A stretch of DNA of 16,267 nt from an uncultured Collinsella sp. (GCA_900552145.1 URYW01000037.1:1-16267); one strand, 5' to 3'. Shown: positions 1 through 6,479, counted from the first letter of the stretch. Made by a program: numbers and translations. Notes: a model not told the origin generated them from the sequence alone.

Positions 1-287
1 CGCTCAAATGCCTTGAGCATCGAAGGCGTCAGGTCACGATAGCGCGTGGAGGGATAGGTCATGACATCGGACATACCGCAGATGGGAAACGGCAGCTCGG
101 ACGACTCGAACGGTACGGCAAACACGGCAGCACGCCGGTCCAGCTCGCCTTGGGTATCACCCGGTGCCGCGCCGCAAAGCACGGCGGCGCGATGCCCCGT
201 CTCGATCTGCTCGCGCACGAGCGCGGCAAGGTAGGTGCCGCTGCCGGTGCTATCTGGTTTTTGTGCCGAGATATTGAGGATGCGCAT
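1..287 (-). CDS. Glycosyltransferase family 4-like protein, N-terminal part (cut by window edge)
   Basis: Only the first 95 or so residues are inside the window; the frame runs off the left edge without a stop. The start MRILNISAQKPDSTGSGTYL followed by a helix ending in ETGH and then AAVLCG is the usual first beta-alpha-beta unit of a GT-B fold glycosyltransferase (subfamily 4-like N-terminal domain), with the Gly-Ser-Gly loop near residues 15-17. Such enzymes transfer sugar from a nucleotide donor in the cytoplasm; donor and acceptor cannot be told from this fragment. ATG at 287 is preferred over the in-frame GTG at 299 because an AGGGG ribosome binding site lies about 10 bases before it. 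It begins 14 bases after the activase stop, so it is probably the last visible gene of the same operon. A different nucleotide-sugar-binding or GT-B-like enzyme remains possible. Confidence 0.7.
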   Translation of the reverse strand, partial: MRILNISAQKPDSTGSGTYLAALVREQIETGHRAAVLCGAAPGDTQGELDRRAAVFAVPFESSELPFPICGMSDVMTYPSTRYRDLTPSMLKAFE

Positions 288-301
288 GTCGCGGTACACC
301 C

Positions 302-1066
302 CTAGGCCAAGGCGGCGGCGCGGACAGCCGCGCCGATCGCTCCGGCAAAGCGCGCCTGGGGCGAGGTGGTCACCGGCGACCCCAGTAGCTCGCCCAACCG
401 CTCCACCACGAAGGCGTTCTCGCACAGGCCACCGGTCAGGTAGTACGGGGCGCCCGCGGCCTGCCCGGCCATGGTCGCCACGCGCGAGACCACGCTGTCG
501 ATCACGCCACGCGCAATGTTCTCGCGCGGCTCACCGCGACCGATCAGGCTGATGACCTCGCTTTCGGCAAACACCGTGCACATGCTGCTGATTTTGGTGG
601 GCTCGCCGGAACGCGCAAGGTCGGCCATCTGCTGCTGGGAAATGCCTAGGCGGTCGGCCATGATCTCCAAAAAGCGCCCCGTGCCGGCGGCGCACTTGTC
701 GTTCATGGCAAATTTGGCCACGCGACCGCCCTTGAGTTGGATGACCTTGGTATCCTGTCCGCCCACGTCGATCACCGTGCCGTGATCGCCAAACAGGCGC
801 ACGGCACCGGTACCGTGGCAGGTAATCTCGGTCACGACCTTGTGCGCATAGGGCACGGCGACACGACCGTAGCCGGTCGCGATCACACGCACGTCGTCGC
901 CCGTCACGTCATAACCCGCCGCTGCTAGTGCCTCGCGCATCCGCTCGGAAGCATCGACCGAGGAGAACCCGGTTGGCTGCACGCACGTCCACGCCACCGC
1001 ACCCTCCCCATCGACCACAGCAGCCTTAGCCGCCGTAGACCCGATATCGATCCCGATCCCTATCAT
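302..1066 (-). CDS. yjiL: ATP-dependent activase of 2-hydroxyacyl-CoA dehydratase/double-cubane reductase type (YjiL/HgdC family)
   Basis: A 254-residue protein of the BadF/BadG/HgdC ASKHA ATPase family, the normal length. Motifs seen: phosphate-1 loop GIDIGSTAAK (4-14), DVGGQDTK (100-107), NDKCAAGTGRFLE (122-134), SSMCTVFAESEV (160-171) and the adenosine motif LTGGL (210-214). Cys125 and Cys163 sit where family members place the ligands of a [4Fe-4S] cluster shared by the homodimer. In known relatives, ATP hydrolysis opens the dimer and pushes an electron at very low potential into the partner iron-sulfur protein; the enzyme is cytoplasmic and oxygen-sensitive. The ATG at 1066 has GGGAGAG upstream. 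It follows the two presumed partner proteins and precedes a glycosyltransferase. Family assignment is firm; the partner is inferred from position. The stop is TAG. Confidence 0.93.
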   Translation of the reverse strand: MIGIGIDIGSTAAKAAVVDGEGAVAWTCVQPTGFSSVDASERMREALAAAGYDVTGDDVRVIATGYGRVAVPYAHKVVTEITCHGTGAVRLFGDHGTVIDVGGQDTKVIQLKGGRVAKFAMNDKCAAGTGRFLEIMADRLGISQQQMADLARSGEPTKISSMCTVFAESEVISLIGRGEPRENIARGVIDSVVSRVATMAGQAAGAPYYLTGGLCENAFVVERLGELLGSPVTTSPQARFAGAIGAAVRAAALA

Positions 1067-1080
1067 GGCTCTCTCCCAAT

Positions 1081-1225
1081 CTAAACATCAAAGGTAGCGG
1101 CGCGTTCAGGCGCCTTAGCTCTAGGTTTCTCAGGTGCCGGAGATTGCCCCGAAAGAGGAGCGCTGCGTACTTTGGGTACGCAAGCGACGGTTTGAGGGGC
1201 AAGATCCGGTGCCTGAGGAAGCTAG
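1081..1225. repeat. Structured intergenic repeat, copy A (85-nt core 1131-1215)
   Basis: The core CAGGTGCC...GGTGCCTG folds as a long imperfect hairpin. Outer arms pair from 1121 to 1225, overlapping the stop codon of the upstream gene. A tandem G-A/A-G step lies in the middle of the stem, and an apical hairpin GCGTAC-TTTGG-GTACGC spans about 1164-1180. Unpaired GAGGAGC and AAGCGACGGTTTGA are identical in copy B at 2421-2518. The stem contains G-T pairs when read on the plus strand, so plus-strand RNA or single-stranded DNA would fold better than the minus-strand transcript. On the minus strand the stretch is open in the frame of the upstream gene for 46 codons past its TAG, ending PRAKAPERAATFDV at a TAG (1081-1083). 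Confidence 0.8.
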
Positions 1226-2385
1226 AGCGTTTCGATGAAGGCGGCGATGCGCGTCTCGACCTGACCCATGTCGCCGTTGCTGTAGTCGGTCTCGATCTTC
1301 ATGTACGGAATACCCGCGCCCTCGACGGCCTCCTGCATGCGGGCACTCTCCACGTTAAAGGTGTGGCACGCCTGGAGCACGCTCTCCACTACGCCATCGA
1401 CGTGATACTTCTCGCACATGGCCAGCGTGTTTTCCATACGACCGTAGTTGGGCGTCATGACCGAGCAGTTGATATCCAGGTAGCGGTCGGCGATGGCACG
1501 CAGGATGTCGGGAGCCTCCGGGTCGATCATCATGGCCGCCGTGCGCTCGCCCGAGCAGTCGTCCATGCACACGACCACGCCGCCGTTGGACTCGATGGTG
1601 CGGCCGATCTTGTTGATCACACCGCCCACCGGGCAACCGGTGATCAGAATGCGCTTGGCATCCGACGCAATCGAGCGCTCGCCCGCGTCGTAGGCCTCGC
1701 GCAGCTTGGCGACCTTTTGCTCCAGCTGCTGCGTATAGGCCTCGATATCAAAGCTGAACGTGCCGGCTAACATAGTGCTCATCAGGTCGACGCCGCTCAT
1801 GGCCGCCGGCTGGTTGGCCTGCAGCGCAAACATGTCGAGCTGGGCTGCACGCAAGCGGTTGCGACGACGGACGGCAGCGCGCAGGTCATCGTCGGTAATC
1901 GTGATGCCGTAGAAGCCCTCGAGCTCCTCCTTGAGCAGGCGGCACTCCTCGTACCAGCCCTCGCGCTCGTAGGCGCGGTCGCGGCCCTGCGGAAGATGCA
2001 GAATGTGCGTTCGCTTGAGCTCGTTGAGTAGCTCGTACATCTTCTTCTTGCCGTCGCAGGTGGTCTCACCGATGATCATGTCGCTAAAGTACGTAAACGG
2101 GCACTTTTGCGAGTAGGCAAAGCCGTAGGTCGACTTGATGAGCGGGCAGAGGTTTGCCGGCAGCACCTTCTCGGCCTCGGGAATCACCTCATCGGACGTG
2201 CCGCACAGCGCCACGCTCGCAGCCCCCGCGGCATCGACAATCTCGAGCGGCGTATAGCTGCACAAAAAACCGACCAGGCGATTACCCGCCTGCTTGTAAT
2301 CCTTGACGCGAATAAACGCCGCCTTGCGCTGCTCGTTGAACTCCTCAAACGTGGACGGCAACGGCTGCTCAATATTATCCGACAT
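1222..2385 (-). CDS. yjiM: 2-hydroxyacyl-CoA dehydratase-like/double-cubane-cluster reductase, YjiM family
   Basis: A 387-residue protein closely resembling E. coli YjiM (about 383 residues) in the HgdB/DCCP superfamily. Conserved blocks carrying cysteines: LCPLIKSTYGFA (Cys80), KCPFTYFSD (Cys95), GETTCDGKKKMYE (Cys110), MDDCSGE (Cys277), DINCSVMTPN (Cys307) and QACHTFNVES (Cys340). Characterised relatives bind a [4Fe-4S] or double-cubane [8Fe-9S] cluster and, after activation by the ATPase, carry out difficult reductions or dehydrations; the substrate here is unknown. ATG 2385 is chosen because AGGAGT lies 4 bases upstream. The frame is open further upstream only because it runs through repeat copy B. 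The activase gene follows after repeat copy A, which supports a working pair. The paralogue at 2536-3819 lies just upstream in the same frame, and both end in TAG. Confidence 0.92.
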   Translation of the reverse strand: MSDNIEQPLPSTFEEFNEQRKAAFIRVKDYKQAGNRLVGFLCSYTPLEIVDAAGAASVALCGTSDEVIPEAEKVLPANLCPLIKSTYGFAYSQKCPFTYFSDMIIGETTCDGKKKMYELLNELKRTHILHLPQGRDRAYEREGWYEECRLLKEELEGFYGITITDDDLRAAVRRRNRLRAAQLDMFALQANQPAAMSGVDLMSTMLAGTFSFDIEAYTQQLEQKVAKLREAYDAGERSIASDAKRILITGCPVGGVINKIGRTIESNGGVVVCMDDCSGERTAAMMIDPEAPDILRAIADRYLDINCSVMTPNYGRMENTLAMCEKYHVDGVVESVLQACHTFNVESARMQEAVEGAGIPYMKIETDYSNGDMGQVETRIAAFIETL

Positions 2386-2420
2386 ATAACTCCTAAACCT
2401 TTTAATCAACCAAGGAAACA

Positions 2421-2518
2421 GCTTTCCCAGGTGCCCGAGGTCACCGTGAATGAGGAGCACCGCGTACTTTGGTACGCAAGCGACGGTTTGAACGGCAAGA
2501 TCGGGTGCCTGGGGAAGC
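2421..2518. repeat. Structured intergenic repeat, copy B (84-nt core 2428-2511)
   Basis: Second copy of the element at 1081-1225, between the two iron-sulfur protein genes. Arms GCTTTCCCAGGTGCCCGA (2421-2438) and TCGGGTGCCTGGGGAAGC (2501-2518) pair with G-T wobbles, around the apical hairpin GCGTAC-TTTG-GTACGC (2462-2477). Against copy A, several stem positions change on both sides so that pairing is kept: G-C to C-G and T-A to C-G in the outer stem, and C-G to G-C and C-G to T-A in the inner stem. GAGGAGC and AAGCGACGGTTTGA are unchanged. The loop is one base shorter than in copy A, which shifts the reading frame of the second half. Confidence 0.8.
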
Positions 2519-2535
2519 CGCCGGGACGAATAGCC

Positions 2536-3819
2536 CTAAATGGTTTCCAAGAAAGCTTCAATGCGCGTCTGCAATTGCCCCGCATCCTCGCCGGCGTAGT
2601 CGGTCGTGATGTGCATAAACGGAATGCCGGCCTCCTCGGCAGCCTTCTCCACGGCAAACGACTCCATCTCGTAGAGCGTGCAGAACTGCAGGGCCACGTC
2701 GACGATACCGTCTGCATGCAGGTCCTTGGCCATCTGGACAATGTCCTTCATACGCTGGTCGTTGGGCGTAAAGACAGCGCAGTTGATCTTAAAGTAGCGC
2801 TCGGCGATGGCGTCGAGCATCTCGTCGACCGTCTCGCCGGACTCGTCGACCAGGTCCTTGTAGTAGCGCGAGCCCGTGCAGGACTCCTCGCCCACCACGA
2901 CGCCGCCGGCCTTCTCGATGAGGTTGAACAGCTTCCAGTTGGGCACGGCCATGGGCGTACCGGTGTACAGGATGCGCTTGGTCCCCTTGGGCGCCACGCC
3001 CTCGCCGGCCTCGACACGCTGCTCGCACTCAGCCGCCATATCGTTAATGGCTCCGGTCAGACGCGGCGTGTCGTCCATAAAGGCGGCCTGGACGGTCAGC
3101 AGGCTGTCGAGACCGCTGATGGGCGCAGGGTCGGCAGCGCGCGTGGCAGCGAGGCGCTGCAGGGCGCGGCGCTTTTCGTTGACGGCGTGGATGGCGGCCT
3201 TCAGACGCTCGGGCGTAATCTTGACGCCGCACTCTTCCTCGATCTTGGCGGCGAGCTTCTTGACCTCGGCCTTCCAGGTCACGAGCGTCGACTCGTCGTG
3301 TACGTTGGGAATATCCATGACGTACATGTTCTTTTGCGTGGCAAAGAACTCGTAGGCTTTCTTCTTGCCATCGCAGGTGTTCTCGCCTACCACCAAGTCA
3401 CTCGACTCAATGTAGGGGCAGACCTCGCCCAGCTTAAAGCCGGCAAAGCTCTTGATGAGCGGGCAGGTGTTGCGCGGCAGATGCTCCTCGACCTTGTCGG
3501 TCGCCCAGTCGGCACCCGAGCACAGGCCCACGGGAATGCCGTCGCAGGCGAGCACAATCTCCTCGGGCACATAGACGCAGAACGAGCCCACGATCTTGGT
3601 GGCCTCGCCGGCCTCCTTCTTGTCGAGCATCTCCTTAATACGGCCGCTGTGGATGTTGGTGGCCACAAAGTCCAGGTAGGACGTGGACTTGGGGCGGGTG
3701 TTCTGCGTCAGGAACATATCGCCGTACATCTGGCCCACGGCGCCCAGCAGCATGTCGTGGTCGGCAAGGTTCATGCCGAGGCTCTCCCACATCGGATGGA
3801 AATCGAATTCTTCAGCCAT
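2536..3819 (-). CDS. Second 2-hydroxyacyl-CoA dehydratase-like/double-cubane-cluster protein (HgdB/DCCP family)
   Basis: A 427-residue paralogue of the YjiM-like protein, with about 45 extra N-terminal residues. The same cysteine blocks are present: RNTCPLIKSFAGF (Cys119), EVCPYIESSD (Cys134), GENTCDGKKKAYEF (Cys149), GEESCTGSRYY (Cys314), KINCAVFTPNDQR (Cys347) and LQFCTLYEMES (Cys380). It therefore keeps a full candidate cluster-binding set and is not a degenerate subunit. ATG 3819 has GAGGGGAA upstream. It is the first large gene after the long leader at 3820-4071. One activase gene serves both paralogues in this window, so they may form a heterodimer, as HgdA/HgdB do, or two separate homodimers. 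The substrate is unknown. The stop is TAG, and the frame then stays open for 50 codons into the next gene. Confidence 0.9.
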   Translation of the reverse strand: MAEEFDFHPMWESLGMNLADHDMLLGAVGQMYGDMFLTQNTRPKSTSYLDFVATNIHSGRIKEMLDKKEAGEATKIVGSFCVYVPEEIVLACDGIPVGLCSGADWATDKVEEHLPRNTCPLIKSFAGFKLGEVCPYIESSDLVVGENTCDGKKKAYEFFATQKNMYVMDIPNVHDESTLVTWKAEVKKLAAKIEEECGVKITPERLKAAIHAVNEKRRALQRLAATRAADPAPISGLDSLLTVQAAFMDDTPRLTGAINDMAAECEQRVEAGEGVAPKGTKRILYTGTPMAVPNWKLFNLIEKAGGVVVGEESCTGSRYYKDLVDESGETVDEMLDAIAERYFKINCAVFTPNDQRMKDIVQMAKDLHADGIVDVALQFCTLYEMESFAVEKAAEEAGIPFMHITTDYAGEDAGQLQTRIEAFLETI

Positions 3820-4071
3820 AACGGTTCCCCTCTCGAACCAAAATCGGATAACAACGGTATCGATGCACGACGGACGGCGATTGCCCGGCCGTGCTCAAAC
3901 CCGGAATTTTAGGGAACCTGCTTTGCGGTCGATTATTTAGCTGTGCGTCGTCTCTCCCGGAGCCGTGAACATACCTGCTCATATGCGGCTCCGAGCCATG
4001 TATAGGGCACGCGCGGCAACGCGGCGAATGTATGTCGTCTGCGGCATGTGCGCACCCTCCTTTACAAGTTG
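3820..4071 (-). promoter_or_regulatory. Long structured 5' leader of the iron-sulfur operon
   Basis: About 250 nt lie between the proposed transcription start (near 4071) and the ATG at 3819. Pairings seen in the minus-strand RNA: (a) CGGAGCCG (3993-3986) with CGGCTCCG (3965-3958), exclusive with a small GGCT/AGCC hairpin at 3997-3987; (b) GGTTCCC (3918-3912) with GGGAACC (3829-3823), which would cover the ribosome binding site of the first large gene; (c) a local hairpin GGTTC (3839-3835) with GAACC (3827-3823) that leaves the site in its loop. Pairings b and c exclude each other. No U-run terminator and no known riboswitch consensus was recognised. That this is a switch is inferred from complementarity by eye. 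Confidence 0.45.
3979..4047 (-). CDS. 22-residue leader peptide ORF upstream of the iron-sulfur operon
   Basis: The ORF runs ATG to TGA and encodes 22 residues beginning MPQTTYIRRVAARALYMA. It has the best ribosome binding site in this region: AAAGGAGG (4063-4056), 8 bases before the ATG. Its end overlaps the first arm of a hairpin (3986-3993 pairing with 3958-3965), so ribosome position could alter leader folding, as in translational attenuation. The peptide is basic, with two Tyr and five Arg and no run of one amino acid pointing to a particular effector. It could also be a small functional protein. An alternative 88-residue frame from a TTG at 4078 lacks a ribosome binding site and was not accepted. 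Confidence 0.5.
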   Translation of the reverse strand: MPQTTYIRRVAARALYMARSRI

Positions 4072-4118
4072 AGGTCAACTATATCAACGGTTATCGACCA
4101 TGCGAACACCGTTGACAT
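4067..4118. promoter_or_regulatory. Operator-like inverted repeats (TCAAC half-sites) around the operon promoter
   Basis: Four TCAAC/GTTGA half-sites lie within 52 bases. AGTTGA-GG-TCAACT (4067-4080) is a perfect palindrome. ATATCAACGG (4081-4090) and CCGTTGACAT (4109-4118) are inverted arms with one mismatch and an 18-base spacer. They overlap the proposed -10 and bracket the -35 box, which suits a dimeric regulator. No regulator gene is adjacent in the window. Confidence 0.5.
4078..4106 (-). promoter_or_regulatory. Candidate sigma70-type promoter for the leader peptide and iron-sulfur operon
   Basis: On the minus strand TTCGCA (4106-4101) and TATAGT (4083-4078) are separated by 17 bases; they match the -35 and -10 consensus at 4/6 and 5/6. 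The start would fall near 4071, 8 bases before the leader-peptide ribosome binding site. The upstream stretch 4141-4180 is strongly AT-rich and holds the inverted repeat ATTATC-ttgctt-GATAAT (4156-4173), possibly an UP element or another regulator site. Confidence 0.45.
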
Positions 4119-4199
4119 TCGTACGACAGAGGCACCCGTTGCCTTTTAATAAATTATTATCTTGCTTGATAATTAATTACCATTCTACATTCGGCGAAC

Positions 4200-4259
4200 G
4201 GTAGGGAACGAAACTGCGGGCTGCCGAGAATCCTCGACGGCCCGCCCTCTACCCTACCG
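4200..4259 (-). terminator. Hairpin terminator after modC
   Basis: Positions 4216-4228 and 4233-4245 pair in 12 of 13 positions (one G-T) around an AATC loop. Outer arms GGTAGGG (4200-4206) and CCCTACC (4253-4259) extend the structure into the modC stop codon. The following minus-strand sequence AGTTTCGTTCCC is only weakly T-rich, so termination may be imperfect or partly Rho-dependent. Confidence 0.6.
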
Positions 4260-5324
4260 ACAAACCAGATGAATCCTGCTCGCATCAAAATGCATGCGCA
4301 AGGTCTCCCCCGCCTGCGGCAACTCCTCTACAGGCACGCCCACCTTGTTGACCTTCCACTGCAGACGCGTGGACGCATCGACGCGCGGCACGTCCAGCAG
4401 CACCAGCCGCTCAAAGCGCGAATCGCTCACACGGGCCACGTGCAAATCGTAGCTGTTACGGCCCCGCTCCGCGCGATTGTCAACATGGAAGTAGCTCGCA
4501 CGAATACCGAGGTACGCCACGTCATCTCGAACCTCACGGCCCACATTAAAGGTCATGCCCCAGTCGAGGGCCTCAACTTCTTCGTCGCCGATCTTGCGCG
4601 CGCGGCTCGTATTCTTGCAGCCCGTCAGGCGCAGTGCCGCCAGCGTCTGCGGACGACGGACCACGTCCTCGATGGAGCCGATCTCCTCAACATGCCCGTC
4701 GTGCATCACGCAGATGCGCTGGCACAGGCGGCACGCTTCGTCGATGTCGTGGCTCACGTAGAGCACGGTACGGTTGCAGACGTCGAACAGGTCGAGCATG
4801 TTTTGCTCAAGCGCGCTCTTGAGATACGCATCGAGCGCGCTCATGGGCTCGTCGAACATAAAAATGCCCGGATGCGCCGCCACCATACGGGCAAGCGCCA
4901 CGCGTTGCTGCTGCCCGCCCGAGAGTCGCGCGGGGTAGCGATCGACAAAATCGGCCAGACCGAAAATGCCCAGATAGCGCTCGGCGAGCTTTTTGCGCGC
5001 GGCGGCGTCGCCAGCATCCTTTACACCGGCGCATACGTTATCGGCCACCGTCATGTTGGGAAACAGCTGATAGTTTTGGAACAACAGGGCGCATTTTCGC
5101 TCCTGGGGTGACAGGTTGATGCCAGCCGCCGAGTCAAAAAAGGTCACGCCGTTGACGACGATCTTGCCCTCGTCGGGCGTCTCCACGCCGGCAATGCAGC
5201 GCAGCGTGCAGCTCTTGCCACATCCGGAGGCACCGAGCAAGGCCACGCGCTCCTCGCCGGCCTCAAGCTGCATGTCGAGCACAAACCCGGGATAACGTTT
5301 CTTAATATCCAGAACGAGCGACAT
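4254..5324 (-). CDS. modC: Molybdate ABC transporter ATP-binding protein ModC
   Basis: A 356-residue ABC ATPase. Walker A GASGCGKS at 31-38, Q-loop Gln83 in LLFQNYQLFP, signature LSGGQQQRVALARM at 134-147, Walker B IFMFDEP at 154-160 with catalytic Glu159, D-loop SALD, and switch His192 in YVSHDIDE. The C-terminal stretch from about 235 (TGCKNTSRARKIG...) fits the regulatory MOP/TOBE-like extension of ModC. It powers molybdate (possibly tungstate) uptake at the cytoplasmic face. ATG 5324 follows the modB stop by 3 bases, with AGGGAGG about 10 bases upstream, so the two are probably translated together. Molybdate specificity rests on neighbouring modA, mogA and moeA. The stop is TAG. Confidence 0.92.
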   Translation of the reverse strand: MSLVLDIKKRYPGFVLDMQLEAGEERVALLGASGCGKSCTLRCIAGVETPDEGKIVVNGVTFFDSAAGINLSPQERKCALLFQNYQLFPNMTVADNVCAGVKDAGDAAARKKLAERYLGIFGLADFVDRYPARLSGGQQQRVALARMVAAHPGIFMFDEPMSALDAYLKSALEQNMLDLFDVCNRTVLYVSHDIDEACRLCQRICVMHDGHVEEIGSIEDVVRRPQTLAALRLTGCKNTSRARKIGDEEVEALDWGMTFNVGREVRDDVAYLGIRASYFHVDNRAERGRNSYDLHVARVSDSRFERLVLLDVPRVDASTRLQWKVNKVGVPVEELPQAGETLRMHFDASRIHLVCR

Positions 5325-5327
5325 GGC

Positions 5328-6377
5328 CTATCGACCTCCCTGTAATGCGGCATCATCGCGCATGAGCTCGGCCAGCGCCTCGCGATCGATACGCAGGGCA
5401 TCGCCGCCCGCCGGGTCGAGCGAATCGCCCTGTCCGGCGAGCTCTTTGGCCTGCTTGCGCTCCGCACGGGAAAGACCACGCTCGCGGTACTTTTGCGAAT
5501 GTGCCGTGTACATGTTGATGAATAGGATGACCAGGAAGCTGAACGCAATTACGACCACGACCCAAAAGAGGGCCACCGACGTGTTGCCGCCCATCCACTC
5601 AAAGTAGATGGCGATGGGAATGGTCTGCGTAATGCCGGCGTAGTTGCCCGCAAAGAACAGGGTGCAGCCAAACTCGCCCATCGCGCGGGCAAAGGCGAGC
5701 ACCGTGCCGGCGGCAATCGAGGGCCAGCCAAGCGGCATCATAAGCTTGGTAAAGATGCGACGCTCGGACCATCCCAGGGTTCGCGCCGCATCGAGCATTT
5801 GCGTGTCGAGGCTCTCGAAGGCTCCGAGTGCCGTACGATAGACGAGCGGGAACGACACCACCACGGCAGATATCACCGCTGCCGGCCACGTAAAGACAAT
5901 CGAGATGCCGTGCGCGATGAGCCACTGGCCCACCCCGGTCGAGCGGCCAAACAGCATAAGCAGCAAAAAGCCACACACCGTAGGCGGCAGCACCATGGGG
6001 ATGGTAAAGACCGAGTCGAGCAAGCCCTTGATGCGACTCGTCGTACCCATAGTCTTCCACGCGGCGAACAGGCCCAGCGCAAAGGAGATCAGCAGGGCAA
6101 GGCCGCTCGTTTTGATAGACACCCAAAACGGGCGATAGTCGATGTCGCCCAAAAAGGAGGCCAGAGAGGTCAAGGGCCCCTGCTCATCCCGTAACACGAC
6201 AGACGATGCTTCTACCATTTGAGCGCTATCAAGCCAACGCGCGCCGCCCTTGGCATCACCCGAGGCTGATGCAATCACCACATAGCGGTCCCCATCCGCA
6301 CCGCGGTCGTCAAAGCCATAGGTATACCCGCCGGATTCAAACGTTGTTTCCGCCGTGACATACCAAGGAAGATCCAC
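5328..6377 (-). CDS. modB: Molybdate ABC transporter permease ModB, with unusual N-terminal extension
   Basis: The ModB core is clear from about residue 80 to 295: YRPFWVSIKTSGLALLISFA opens the first transmembrane segment, about five hydrophobic segments follow, and the coupling loop for ModC is LDAARTLGWSERRIFTKLMM (195-214). A polar tail of about 54 residues follows. About 80 residues precede the core (VTAETTFESGGYTYGFDDRG...); they look like a soluble beta-rich domain and are not typical of ModB. The start is uncertain. GTG 6377 has only AGGGGAC directly before it, too close for a good site; an internal ATG (residue 54) has no site at all. The frame continues upstream through a TGA (6396-6398) and a TAG (6480-6482) into the secreted ORF, so the N terminus may be the remains of, or part of, a larger polypeptide. 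The core call is firm. Confidence 0.88.
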   Translation of the reverse strand: MDLPWYVTAETTFESGGYTYGFDDRGADGDRYVVIASASGDAKGGARWLDSAQMVEASSVVLRDEQGPLTSLASFLGDIDYRPFWVSIKTSGLALLISFALGLFAAWKTMGTTSRIKGLLDSVFTIPMVLPPTVCGFLLLMLFGRSTGVGQWLIAHGISIVFTWPAAVISAVVVSFPLVYRTALGAFESLDTQMLDAARTLGWSERRIFTKLMMPLGWPSIAAGTVLAFARAMGEFGCTLFFAGNYAGITQTIPIAIYFEWMGGNTSVALFWVVVVIAFSFLVILFINMYTAHSQKYRERGLSRAERKQAKELAGQGDSLDPAGGDALRIDREALAELMRDDAALQGGR

Positions 6378-6479
6378 GTCCCCTAGCTGCGCACCTCACA
6401 TGCAGTATGCGCTGTCGAGCTTACAGACGAGGGCCTTGAGACACGATACGCACTCGTAGTCCTGCGGATCCAATCCATA
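6378..6479 (-). other. Coding-like segment between two in-frame stops, joining the secreted ORF to modB
   Basis: In the same phase as both neighbours, the 27 codons after the TAG read YGLDPQDYECVSCLKALVCK and end YCM before a TGA. Six more codons then lead to the modB GTG. By hand count, GC at codon positions 1, 2 and 3 of the 27 codons is about 52, 37 and 74 percent, the pattern of real genes in this window. Four cysteines (two as CVSC) suggest a metal- or disulfide-binding stretch. Possible readings are a gene split by two nonsense changes, stop-codon recoding, or chance. Confidence 0.5.

Noticed and set aside
2107..3912. 601-codon open frame on the plus strand across the iron-sulfur genes
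   Set aside because: It is antisense to two clearly conserved proteins, has no ribosome binding site and no recognisable domain; long antisense frames are common in GC-rich genes.
3812..4078. 88-codon minus-strand frame starting at a TTG upstream of the iron-sulfur genes
   Set aside because: No ribosome binding site before the TTG and no familiar motif; the 22-codon ORF in another frame has an ideal site.
4156..4180. FNR/CRP-type box in the AT-rich stretch upstream of the iron-sulfur operon
   Set aside because: Only one ATCAA half-site fits; the partner half matches 2 of 5 bases.
4269..5111. 280-codon plus-strand frame opposite modC
   Set aside because: Antisense to an unmistakable ABC ATPase; no own start signals.
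6378..6398. UGA at 6396-6398 as a selenocysteine codon
   Set aside because: No convincing bacterial SECIS hairpin could be drawn in the 40 bases after it, and the UAG further upstream would still be unexplained; kept only as a remote option.
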